DNA from: Rhodospirillales bacterium
Lineage (GTDB): Bacteria; Pseudomonadota; Alphaproteobacteria; Rhodospirillales_A; JACZKS01
Assembly (NCBI GenBank): GCA_018648445.1
Contig: JABGRG010000165.1
Span: 1 to 5,476 of the forward strand
Reading direction: 5' to 3'
Length of the DNA stretch: 5,476 bases
Of this stretch, positions 1 through 5,476 are shown piece after piece (positions within the stretch are counted from its first letter, which is position 1; every line of letters begins with the position of its first letter). Under the pieces are notes generated by a model that saw only the letters and a list, made by a program, of their open reading frames with translations, ran no database searches and had not been told where the DNA came from. Position numbers and translations under genes: made by a program.

Positions 1-356
1 TCTCCAATATAGGGGGCCACCCGTTTCAACCGGCCACCGGTCATTGTTTCTACGCCGGTATCGACCAAGGTCACCTTCCAGTCCTCGGAGGCGCTTTGGT
101 GAATTTCAATACTGTTGCTGCCTAAATCGAAGGTCACATCAGCCTGGTGCAGGAAGTAATTGGCGAAATACTCCTTGATGACGTAGCCCTTGTAGCCAAG
201 GCACACGACGAAATCGTTTATTCCGTGATGGCTGTAGGTTTTCATGATGTGCCAAAGAATCGGCTTGCCGCCAATTTCGACCATGGGTTTTGGCCGAAGT
301 TCCGTTTCTTCGCTGAGACGGCTTCCCAGGCCACCGGCTAAAATTACACACTTCAT
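1..356 (-). CDS. rfbF: Glucose-1-phosphate cytidylyltransferase, N-terminal part (cut by window edge)
   Basis: RfbF transfers CMP from CTP to alpha-D-glucose 1-phosphate, giving CDP-glucose and pyrophosphate in the cytoplasm. This is the first step towards CDP-linked 3,6-dideoxy and related sugars of O-antigens and other surface glycans. The visible 118 residues begin [18 protein letters not shown], the nucleotide-binding loop of sugar nucleotidyltransferases (GGLGSRL at 8-14). [18 protein letters not shown] follows (21-38, with Lys23), then [15 protein letters not shown] (about 54-68), TLVDTG (96-101) and TMTGGRLKR (104-112). This combination is specific to the RfbF branch rather than to glucose-1-phosphate thymidylyl- or uridylyltransferases. 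The family is usually about 255 residues long, so slightly under half is present; the C-terminal half lies beyond position 1. The start is the ATG at 356-354, with AAGG (370-367) 10 bases upstream. It is the last gene of the run and follows a 69-base gap. A CDP-glucose 4,6-dehydratase gene (rfbG) would be expected next, outside the window. Confidence 0.95.
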   Translation of the reverse strand, partial: MKCVILAGGLGSRLSEETELRPKPMVEIGGKPILWHIMKTYSHHGINDFVVCLGYKGYVIKEYFANYFLHQADVTFDLGSNSIEIHQSASEDWKVTLVDTGVETMTGGRLKRVAPYIG

Positions 357-383
357 TTTCGAGCGACCTTTTTAGTCATTGAA

Positions 384-412
384 AGTATGGCTCTATCACG
401 ATTCCCTGTCCA
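384..412 (-). promoter_or_regulatory. Possible sigma-70-type promoter in front of rfbF
   Basis: On the minus strand, TGGACA (412-407, five of six matches to TTGACA) is followed after exactly 17 bases by CATACT (389-384, four of six matches to TATAAT). Transcription would start around 377, about 20 bases before the rfbF ATG. It lies in the largest gap between genes in the window. The match is modest, the -35 box overlaps the hairpin described at 390-421, and short matches of this kind occur by chance, so this is a candidate only. Confidence 0.25.
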
Positions 413-421
413 TGACAGAGC
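390..421 (-). other. Hairpin between the HAD gene and rfbF
   Basis: In the transcript, GCUCUGUCA (421-413) can pair with UGAUAGAGC (398-390) as an uninterrupted 9-bp stem with one G-U pair and a 14-base loop. It begins four bases after the HAD stop codon. A shorter alternative, CTGTC/GACAG (418-414 with 410-406), competes with it. No U-run follows the stem, so it does not look like a standard intrinsic terminator. It could protect an mRNA end, attenuate transcription or be chance. Confidence 0.35.
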
Positions 422-425
422 AGTT

Positions 426-1073
426 TCATGCACACAGGGTCTTCAATGCCTGATCCAAGCCGGTCAAGTCCGAAATGGTCAGGGTGGCGTTGGGAAAGGG
501 GCTGGCGTGGGGTTCGGGAACCCTGCCGATGAAGGGATTTCCGGTTTCCTTCGCTGCGTCAAAATCGGTCAGGCCATCGCCGATAAAAACCAGGTCGCGG
601 GGTTCCCAGTCCCGCTCGGCCATGATGGCGGCGAGAATCTCCGGCTTGCCCCGATTGGAACCGTAGACTCCGGAGAAATAAGGAGCGAGTTCTCTTTCCG
701 AAGTGATCGTCAACAGTTCCTCGTCCGGCGTGCCGGAAATAACAAACAGCGGCGTGGCTTCGTGGTGCGCCTTTAGAAACTCCAAAGCGCCTGCAACGAA
801 GGGACAGGCCAGAACTTTTTCCAGGACGAGATCAGAGAGTGTGCGGCCTAGCTCGGCACGGACTTCCGGCGCCAGCGATATCTTCAGGACATCGCGATAG
901 ATCATGTCGAACTTGATATAGCGCGAAAACCCGGCGTGGGTTTCGTGAATGGCGATGATCGCATCAAGGTGCTCTTTGTGCTCAGCGAACAAAGTCGCCA
1001 TGGCCTCGGTCTTGATGGAAACGGACTCCAGAATGACGCCGTCGAAATCAAAGGCAATCGCCTTAAAGGTCAT
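426..1073 (-). CDS. HAD-superfamily phosphatase (subfamily I, helical cap)
   Basis: A 215-residue HAD hydrolase, probably a cytoplasmic phosphatase acting on a small phosphorylated metabolite. All four HAD motifs are visible. Motif I is DFDGV (9-13), with nucleophile Asp9 and acid/base Asp11. Motif II is Ser113 in VISGTP. Motif III is Lys143 in RGKPE. Motif IV is GDGLTD (165-170), with Mg-binding Asp166 and Asp170. A helical cap (about 17-85) sits between motifs I and II. The ESVSIKTEA segment after motif I and HAGFSRYIKF (46-55) resemble a HAD clade that I recall from sugar-nucleotide and polysaccharide loci. The substrate cannot be read from the sequence. The ATG (1073-1071) overlaps the stop of the APS kinase-like gene as ATGA and has AGGA (1082-1079) five bases upstream, so the start is well supported and translation is probably coupled. 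Possible roles are removing a phosphate from a pathway intermediate or recycling a 3'-phosphorylated nucleotide by-product. Confidence 0.9.
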   Translation of the reverse strand: MTFKAIAFDFDGVILESVSIKTEAMATLFAEHKEHLDAIIAIHETHAGFSRYIKFDMIYRDVLKISLAPEVRAELGRTLSDLVLEKVLACPFVAGALEFLKAHHEATPLFVISGTPDEELLTITSERELAPYFSGVYGSNRGKPEILAAIMAERDWEPRDLVFIGDGLTDFDAAKETGNPFIGRVPEPHASPFPNATLTISDLTGLDQALKTLCA

Positions 1074-1594
1074 GCTTGTCCTAGATAGCCAAGAATGGCG
1101 TCAACGGCCTCGACAGGGGTAAGGGTTTCCGTGTCGATGACGATATCAGGATTTTCCGGAGCCAGATATTCAGAATTGACGCCGACCAGGGTGTCGATCT
1201 CGCCGCTATGGGCTTTTGCGTACAACCCTTTTGGGTCGCGTTCAGCGCAGGTTTCAATGGAACATTTTATGTAAACAATGCTCAGTTCATCGATGGAGTC
1301 GTTAACAAGTTTCCTCGCATCCTTGTTGGCGGTCAGCGCGGAAACGATGGCATGGATACCGCCCTCCGAAGTTTTATTGGCCAGGTGCACCAGCGTGCCG
1401 ACAACACGATGGCGGTCTGATGCCTGAAACCCGAAATCGTCGCCGAAAAAATTGCGCACCTCGTCACCGTCGAAATGCAGGGCCCGGTGCCCATCAGACC
1501 GAAGACGTACAAGCAATTGTTCTGCGATGGTTGTTTTGCCACTGGACGTCGGCCCCATTAGCCAAAGGACGAACCCTTTATTCATAGAGGCCAC
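1070..1594 (-). CDS. Adenylylsulfate (APS) kinase-family protein, divergent APS site
   Basis: A 174-residue P-loop kinase of the CysC family, which normally phosphorylates the 3'-hydroxyl of adenosine 5'-phosphosulfate to give PAPS. Visible motifs are the Walker A loop GPTSSGKTT (14-22), DGD (42-44), DFGF (53-56), Asp60-Arg61, RDPKGLY (119-125, the family lid) and a GVNSEYLAPE segment (138-147). Several positions differ from standard CysC: DGDN is DGDE, the ENIRR motif after Asp-Arg is missing (HRVVG), the ISPyR segment is SALTANKDAR (85-94), and FTGID is LVGVN (136-140). ATP binding and phosphoryl transfer look intact, but the acceptor may not be APS. The closest known precedent for a changed acceptor is Cj1415 of Campylobacter jejuni, a cytidine diphosphoramidate kinase. 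The start is GTG (1594-1592), three bases after the pyruvate kinase-like stop. It overlaps the following HAD gene by four bases. No ATP sulfurylase or sulfotransferase is in the window. The family is certain; the substrate is not. Confidence 0.9.
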   Translation of the reverse strand: MASMNKGFVLWLMGPTSSGKTTIAEQLLVRLRSDGHRALHFDGDEVRNFFGDDFGFQASDRHRVVGTLVHLANKTSEGGIHAIVSALTANKDARKLVNDSIDELSIVYIKCSIETCAERDPKGLYAKAHSGEIDTLVGVNSEYLAPENPDIVIDTETLTPVEAVDAILGYLGQA

Positions 1595-1597
1595 AGT

Positions 1598-2611
1598 TCA
1601 GGCCCCTAAAATTTCTGTAAGGGAAGTATCTGGCGTCCACATTTCACTTTCACTAATTAGGTCGCGAATCATCGTAACGGCTTCTACCGGATAGTTGCCA
1701 ATGGCGGTTTCTGCTGCCAGCACCAAACCGTCGGCACCCATTAACAGGGTGCTGGCGACGTCGTTGACCTCGGCCCGTGTCGGTGATTTACGAGTGACCA
1801 TGGATTCGAGAAGGTTGGTGGCGACAAAAACCGGCGTCTTGCGCGACCGGGCGAAGGAAATGATCCGACGCTGCAGGAATGGAACTTTGGCGATCGGAAT
1901 CTTTCTGGATAGGTCGCCCCGGTCGATAAGGATTTCATCGGCCCGCTCCACTATACCTTCAAGGTTGATCAAGCCCGACGGACTTTCGATTTTGCAGATA
2001 ATGGTTGCGTCTGGTCCGCACACCGCGCGCATTTTGTCGACATCTTCCGGCGTGTTGGCGAAGGACAGGGCAAAATTTTTAATTCCTAAGTCGAGGCCAA
2101 CTTTGATGGCCTTGGTGTCCTTATCCGTCAGGGGCTCAAAATCCAGGTCGCGCTGAATGTCAGCGGCTTTATTGCTGCCCACTGCGCCCCCCGAAGTGAC
2201 GATAGCGGTAGCCTCATCGTCATTGGTTCCGGTGACACGAAGCCGGACGTGGTCAAAATCGATGTTTATTTCATCTCCGACAATGAACTGGCGGGCGATA
2301 TTTTTGGGTGCGAAGGAAATGTTGTTGGCGTCACCAACGACCGGTTCGAAGTGAATGGCGACGGTTTCGCCTTCTATGAAGGTAACAGCTTCGCTGGCCA
2401 TTTTCTGGTTTCTAAGTTGCGCGCCTTCGCTATCGAGACAAATGGGAACATTGGTCCAACTGCGAATTTTTTCAATGGCTGGGGCCACGGCTTCCAGGGG
2501 CGTGTGCGACAGGTTGATGCGGAACACATACACGCCCATATCCGTACATCGCCTGACGACATCCTCGGTCATGGATGAAGGGCCGAGGGTTACAAGAATT
2601 TTATGGATCAT
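1598..2611 (-). CDS. Pyruvate kinase homologue without the C-terminal domain
   Basis: A 337-residue member of the pyruvate kinase family, which interconverts PEP + ADP and pyruvate + ATP; typical enzymes have about 470 residues. The N-terminus HKILVTLGPSS and FRINLSH (30-36; Arg31, Asn33 and Ser35 are the usual nucleotide/K+ residues) open the A domain. A B domain follows at about 68-148. The second half of the A domain carries KIES (207-210, catalytic Lys207 and metal ligand Glu209), DRGDLS (230-235, metal ligand Asp233), ATNLLESM (264-271, Thr265), SPTRAEVNDVA (276-286) and ETAIGNYPVEAV (301-312). The protein ends about 25 residues later, so the C-terminal allosteric domain is absent; the next gene begins at once, with no remnant. 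The usual DTKGPEIR is DSEGAQLR (60-67). Its place in a glycan operon and its short form argue against the housekeeping enzyme. It may serve a dedicated phosphoryl-transfer step or NTP regeneration. The ATG is preceded by an in-frame stop, so no longer start exists. Confidence 0.88.
   Translation of the reverse strand: MIHKILVTLGPSSMTEDVVRRCTDMGVYVFRINLSHTPLEAVAPAIEKIRSWTNVPICLDSEGAQLRNQKMASEAVTFIEGETVAIHFEPVVGDANNISFAPKNIARQFIVGDEINIDFDHVRLRVTGTNDDEATAIVTSGGAVGSNKAADIQRDLDFEPLTDKDTKAIKVGLDLGIKNFALSFANTPEDVDKMRAVCGPDATIICKIESPSGLINLEGIVERADEILIDRGDLSRKIPIAKVPFLQRRIISFARSRKTPVFVATNLLESMVTRKSPTRAEVNDVASTLLMGADGLVLAAETAIGNYPVEAVTMIRDLISESEMWTPDTSLTEILGA
1603..1607 (-). promoter_or_regulatory. Ribosome binding site that decides the GTG start of the APS kinase-like gene
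   Basis: AGGGG lies eight bases before the GTG at 1594, inside the last codons of the pyruvate kinase-like gene. The alternative ATG at 1585-1583 (Met4) would be 17 bases away, too far for this site. The GTG start is therefore preferred, and the placement suggests that ribosomes ending the upstream gene start again here. Confidence 0.6.
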
Positions 2612-2628
2612 GGGTATTTTTTTATCCT
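2612..2628 (-). promoter_or_regulatory. Widely spaced ribosome binding site of the pyruvate kinase-like gene
   Basis: The only clear Shine-Dalgarno match before the ATG at 2611 is AGGA (2628-2625), 13 bases upstream, longer than the usual 5-9. A run of seven A residues (2623-2617) fills the spacer. No in-frame start codon lies between it and the ATG, and a TAG stop sits just upstream. Translation may be weak or coupled to the preceding gene. Confidence 0.4.
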
Positions 2629-2663
2629 AACGGGCTGGTGGTATGAGTGTTTCGGGCGATATG

Positions 2664-3875
2664 TCACGATTTTTCTGAGGCATATTTTTCAAGCCGCTTG
2701 ATACGGGCTTTTTGGACGGTTCGGCGGATCGGTAATTGTAATTGTTCGGGAAGAATCCGGAATGCCTTGCGGGCCAAATTCTTCGCTTTCAAGCGGGTCG
2801 GGTTATTGTCGGTATCGCGGTGCTGCTTGAGGATGTTGCGAAGCTGCAAAAGGTATGTTTCCGAATCCTCGAAGCCCCGATTGCGGACCTTGGGAAGGGC
2901 GCGCTCGATCGCCGCAAACATGTCTTCGAACTGCGAATCGGAAAAGACCAGATATTCCTTTTGGAACTCGTAGGTCTGATAAGGATTTGAAACCAGGGAG
3001 ATTAATGGCTCGGCGTCAAAGGAGAGACCCAGGTCGACGAAAGTTTCTATTTCCGAGGCGTTGATGCTGTTGAGCGTCAGGGAAACGGTGAAAGTGAATT
3101 CCTTTTCGCGTTTCAGTTTTTGCAGCTTAGCCATGTTCTCCATAACCAAATCCCAGGACGCGTTGCGCCCGCGCACGCGTAGCGCCTGGAAACTTTCATT
3201 CGTCGCCGCGTCCAGGGACGTCGCTACGCAGGTGATGGGAAGGCGACCGACCGTTTTCATAACCTTGTCGGTCAACAGGGTGGCGTTGGTGATGATGAAA
3301 AAACGGGTTTCCAGATTTGTATTGTGCTCACTGAGAAATTTCAGAACCGGGTTAAAGTAGAAGGGCTCCCCACCGAAAGGAAAAACGACCTGGCTTTTCA
3401 GGGCCAGTTCCGGGAGTTCGGCCATGAATCCATCGGGCAGTTTGATCCGCATCTTGGCGTCTTCACGTTGATAGCAGTGATAACAATCAAGGTTACAGGC
3501 GTATGAATAGGTAAAGCGAAGCCAGCGAGGTTGGGAGCCGAGTATGGTTTTTCCTTCCGAGAATTCCTTCTCGTTCAGTTCTGCGTTTTGACGCGGTTCG
3601 CCGTCTTCACTCAGATCCTTGAACCAATCCAGGTTCTCGTATTTCTTGCCACCCTGCAGTACCGGGCAGGTATGAGGGCACATGGCATACGCCCCTTCGT
3701 CGCGCATCCGTTCACGGCTGCTCAGAAATCCCTCGCCGTTCCAAATATCGAGAACCGGGGCGTCGTTGACATTGCCGAGCACAGTGTTGTTGTTGCAACA
3801 CATGGTGACGTCGCCGTTCGGGTTGTTGACCTCGAAATGCGACCACGGGTGCTTGCAGACGAACTTTTCCATCAT
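2664..3875 (-). CDS. Radical SAM protein with N-terminal SPASM/twitch-like domain
   Basis: A 403-residue radical SAM enzyme, probably cytoplasmic. The [4Fe-4S]/SAM motif CNLDCYHC (Cys127, Cys131, Cys134) is followed by FGGEP (167-171, SAM binding) and TSLDAA (219-224), all in normal order for the radical SAM barrel. Ahead of the core lies a cysteine block with the look of a SPASM or twitch domain: CKHPW (Cys7), GDVTMCC (Cys26, Cys27), LGNVND and LDIWNGEGF, then CPHTC (Cys66, Cys70). It could bind an extra Fe-S cluster; this domain usually lies after the core, not before it. The tail (361-403) is rich in Lys and Arg. Substrate and reaction are unknown; in this context a sugar, lipid-linked glycan or nucleotide-linked intermediate is possible. 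AGGA (3884-3881) is five bases before the first of two consecutive ATGs and eight before the second, so the protein may start at Met2. It follows the ABC gene after 34 bases. Confidence 0.9.
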   Translation of the reverse strand: MMEKFVCKHPWSHFEVNNPNGDVTMCCNNNTVLGNVNDAPVLDIWNGEGFLSSRERMRDEGAYAMCPHTCPVLQGGKKYENLDWFKDLSEDGEPRQNAELNEKEFSEGKTILGSQPRWLRFTYSYACNLDCYHCYQREDAKMRIKLPDGFMAELPELALKSQVVFPFGGEPFYFNPVLKFLSEHNTNLETRFFIITNATLLTDKVMKTVGRLPITCVATSLDAATNESFQALRVRGRNASWDLVMENMAKLQKLKREKEFTFTVSLTLNSINASEIETFVDLGLSFDAEPLISLVSNPYQTYEFQKEYLVFSDSQFEDMFAAIERALPKVRNRGFEDSETYLLQLRNILKQHRDTDNNPTRLKAKNLARKAFRILPEQLQLPIRRTVQKARIKRLEKYASEKS

Positions 3876-3909
3876 GGAGATCCTGTTGAGGGGTAGGAAG
3901 TTGTCTTGT

Positions 3910-5476
3910 TCATGTGGGGCCTAAAGGAAGCGATGTGAAGTTTTCATTCTTGGGTTCGGAATCGGCGAATTGCCGGAAACGGCTGTTGTTTGCGCAGAGG
4001 GCGTCAAAGCTTCCAATGTCGTTAATTTCTCCGTCAATCATGTAAATGATCTTGTCGCAATTTCTGACGGTAGAAAGTTTGTGAGAAATGGTGATGACCG
4101 TCTTTTCACCCTTCAGGCGATCAATGGCGGCGGTGACTTCCTTTTCGGTCTCGTTGTCGAGGTCGGATGTTGCCTCGTCGAAAATTAGAACCTCGGGGTC
4201 GCGATAAAGCGCCCGCGCGATGGCCACCCGCTGGCGCTGGCCGCCGGACAACCGCGACCCCCCTTCGTGAAGGCGGGTTTCGAGCCCGTTGGGAAGGCCT
4301 TCAATCACCGATTCTAGATTGGCCATGCGCAGGGAGAAATTGATACGCGCCGGGTCGATAGCCTCATCGTTCAGGCCGAAAGCGATGTTACGTCGAATCG
4401 TGTCGTCCACCAGGTAGATGCTTTGCGGCACGTAGCCCAATATCTCCTGCCAACCGCGGGTGTTCAACGCGATGTCCCGGCCATCAACGCTGATACTCCC
4501 TGTGTCGGGGGGCAGCAGCCCGAGGAGGAGGTCGATAAAGGTCGATTTTCCGGCGCCGGATGTGCCAACAATACCAACCGATTCTCCGGTTTTGATGGCA
4601 ATGTTCAAAGCTTTGACGGCGGCATCTACCCCGCCAGGGTAGGAGAACGAGACGTCGGTAAAGCGGATTTCGTCAGACAAGGAAAAATCTTTGTGCGGGC
4701 CGTTGCCATCAGGCTGCGTGGCTTCGGCTTCGGCGTCCATAAGATCCTGGTAGAGCACATCGACGTTAGCGAGGCGATTTTTCAGGTCGTTGGCGCCGGT
4801 CAGAATCCTGCTTGTCGACGGCATCAGCCGCAACGCCGCAATGCCGAGCAGCCCCAGCGCAGAGATGACCTCATCAGTCGAATGCTTTGTGAACATTAGG
4901 CTAAGGACGACGGCAGCAAAGCCCATGATGACCAACGTTTCAACGGAAAGGCGAGGAAGGTGTTGAAACGTCGTCAGCTTGCTGAGAATACGTGCGCGCC
5001 CCTTCGTGTGGTGGGCAAACTCGGAGCCTAGATATTCATGCACGTTGAGCAGCTTGACGTCGCGGATGGAGCCCAGGGCCTCGGTGATGGACTTGATCAT
5101 CCGGCCATCTATATCCTGCGAGGTTTTCCCCCAGCGCAGCAAGTGCGGTCCGGAAAGGCGGTGGAAAAGAAATCCGAAACTGACCAAGCCTGCCGCTGCG
5201 GCAACGGTGACCATAGGCTCGAAAAAAAGTAGCAGCGCGAATGCGACCAACGCCAGCATGCTTTCCAGCGAAATCATCAGCATGAGGCGAATGCTTTCGA
5301 AGGCTCGGTTGGCGCTGGTGCTCAGATTGCGGATGATCTCGGCGCTGTTGCGCTGAAGATGAAAGCGGAAGGACCGATTAAGGTACATGACGAATAGCCG
5401 TTGCAGGAACAGCGCCAGTTTCGCCTGGATTGTACGGTTGATGACGAAGATCATCCCGAACAGGGCGGCATTCTTG
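3910..5476 (-). CDS. ABC exporter, fused membrane and ATPase domains, PglK-like (5' end outside window)
   Basis: An ABC exporter half-transporter that would act as a dimer in the inner membrane, likely flipping a lipid-linked glycan or exporting a lipid-like substrate. The reading frame is open to the right edge; 521 residues plus two bases are visible, and I expect roughly 70-80 N-terminal residues, including the first membrane spans, to be missing. Numbering from the Met at 5454, YLNRSFRFHLQRNSAEIIRN (24-43) is the cytoplasmic loop typical of the PglK/WlaB-like polysaccharide exporters. Hydrophobic segments lie at about 58-79, 81-99, 170-188 and 197-211. The ATPase domain (about 262-485) has Walker A GTSGAGKST (297-305), Q-loop Gln344, signature LSGGQ (402-406), Walker B LIFDE (423-427), D-loop SDLD (430-433) and switch His458. 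All catalytic residues are present. It is the first gene seen in the run; its promoter must lie outside the window. Confidence 0.93.
   Translation of the reverse strand, partial: KNAALFGMIFVINRTIQAKLALFLQRLFVMYLNRSFRFHLQRNSAEIIRNLSTSANRAFESIRLMLMISLESMLALVAFALLLFFEPMVTVAAAAGLVSFGFLFHRLSGPHLLRWGKTSQDIDGRMIKSITEALGSIRDVKLLNVHEYLGSEFAHHTKGRARILSKLTTFQHLPRLSVETLVIMGFAAVVLSLMFTKHSTDEVISALGLLGIAALRLMPSTSRILTGANDLKNRLANVDVLYQDLMDAEAEATQPDGNGPHKDFSLSDEIRFTDVSFSYPGGVDAAVKALNIAIKTGESVGIVGTSGAGKSTFIDLLLGLLPPDTGSISVDGRDIALNTRGWQEILGYVPQSIYLVDDTIRRNIAFGLNDEAIDPARINFSLRMANLESVIEGLPNGLETRLHEGGSRLSGGQRQRVAIARALYRDPEVLIFDEATSDLDNETEKEVTAAIDRLKGEKTVITISHKLSTVRNCDKIIYMIDGEINDIGSFDALCANNSRFRQFADSEPKNENFTSLPLGPT

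Noticed and set aside
390..421. Intrinsic transcription terminator after the HAD gene
   Set aside because: The stem is not GC-rich and is followed by CAUACUUUC rather than a U-run, so it was listed only as a hairpin.
387..776. Plus-strand open frame of 129 codons opposite the HAD gene
   Set aside because: It lies antisense to a gene with all four HAD motifs, has a low-complexity Gly/Arg-rich translation and shows no recognisable domain; it is a mirror of the coding strand.
1583..1585. ATG at Met4 as the start of the APS kinase-like gene
   Set aside because: It is 17 bases from the only good ribosome binding site, whereas the GTG at 1594 is eight bases away.
1070..1594. Ordinary PAPS synthesis for sulfated polysaccharide
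   Set aside because: Not excluded, but not adopted as the call: no ATP sulfurylase or sulfotransferase is visible and several APS-contact positions differ from CysC.
1598..1700. Frameshift or deletion that removed the pyruvate kinase C-terminal domain
   Set aside because: The next gene starts three bases after the stop with its own well-placed ribosome binding site inside the end of this gene, so there is no room for a remnant; the short form looks native.
4423..4899. Plus-strand open frame of 158 codons opposite the ABC exporter
   Set aside because: It is antisense to the membrane/ATPase junction and Walker A region of a well-supported gene; no motif or clear ribosome binding site supports it.

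Overview
This window is a compact stretch of a bacterial surface-glycan biosynthesis locus. All six genes lie on the minus strand, so transcription runs from right to left. Moderate-to-high GC, AGGA-type ribosome binding sites, a PglK-like polysaccharide ABC exporter and the protein sequences suggest a Gram-negative proteobacterium, most likely an alphaproteobacterium (Rhodospirillales-like). The lineage is inferred from general resemblance, not from a marker gene.

Layout in transcription order: (1) 5476-3910, an ABC exporter with fused membrane and ATPase domains (PglK/MsbA-like, probably a lipid-linked glycan flippase), lacking its N-terminus at the window edge; (2) 3875-2664, a radical SAM protein with a SPASM/twitch-like cysteine block at its N-terminus and a very basic tail; (3) 2611-1598, a short pyruvate kinase homologue with the catalytic A and B domains but no C-terminal regulatory domain; (4) 1594-1070, an adenylylsulfate (APS) kinase homologue whose APS-binding positions have diverged; (5) 1073-426, a HAD phosphatase overlapping gene 4 by 4 bases; (6) 356-1, the N-terminal 118 residues of glucose-1-phosphate cytidylyltransferase (RfbF), cut by the left edge. 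Gaps between genes are 34, 52, 3, -4 and 69 bases. No stretch over 300 bases lacks a gene, and I see no RNA genes, insertion sequences or CRISPR array.

RfbF makes CDP-glucose, the entry to CDP-linked deoxysugars, and the ABC protein would move a lipid-linked glycan across the inner membrane. Between them is a tightly coupled set (pyruvate kinase-like, APS kinase-like, HAD phosphatase) preceded by a radical SAM enzyme. No ATP sulfurylase or sulfotransferase is visible. The APS-kinase homologue differs from true CysC at several APS-contact positions. In Campylobacter jejuni, an APS-kinase homologue (Cj1415) is in fact a cytidine diphosphoramidate kinase of capsule modification. The best candidate for new biology here is therefore an uncharacterised phosphorylated glycan-modification or nucleotide-activation pathway using the three-gene phosphoryl-transfer set. 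That pathway is inference; the gene families and the operon structure are seen directly.
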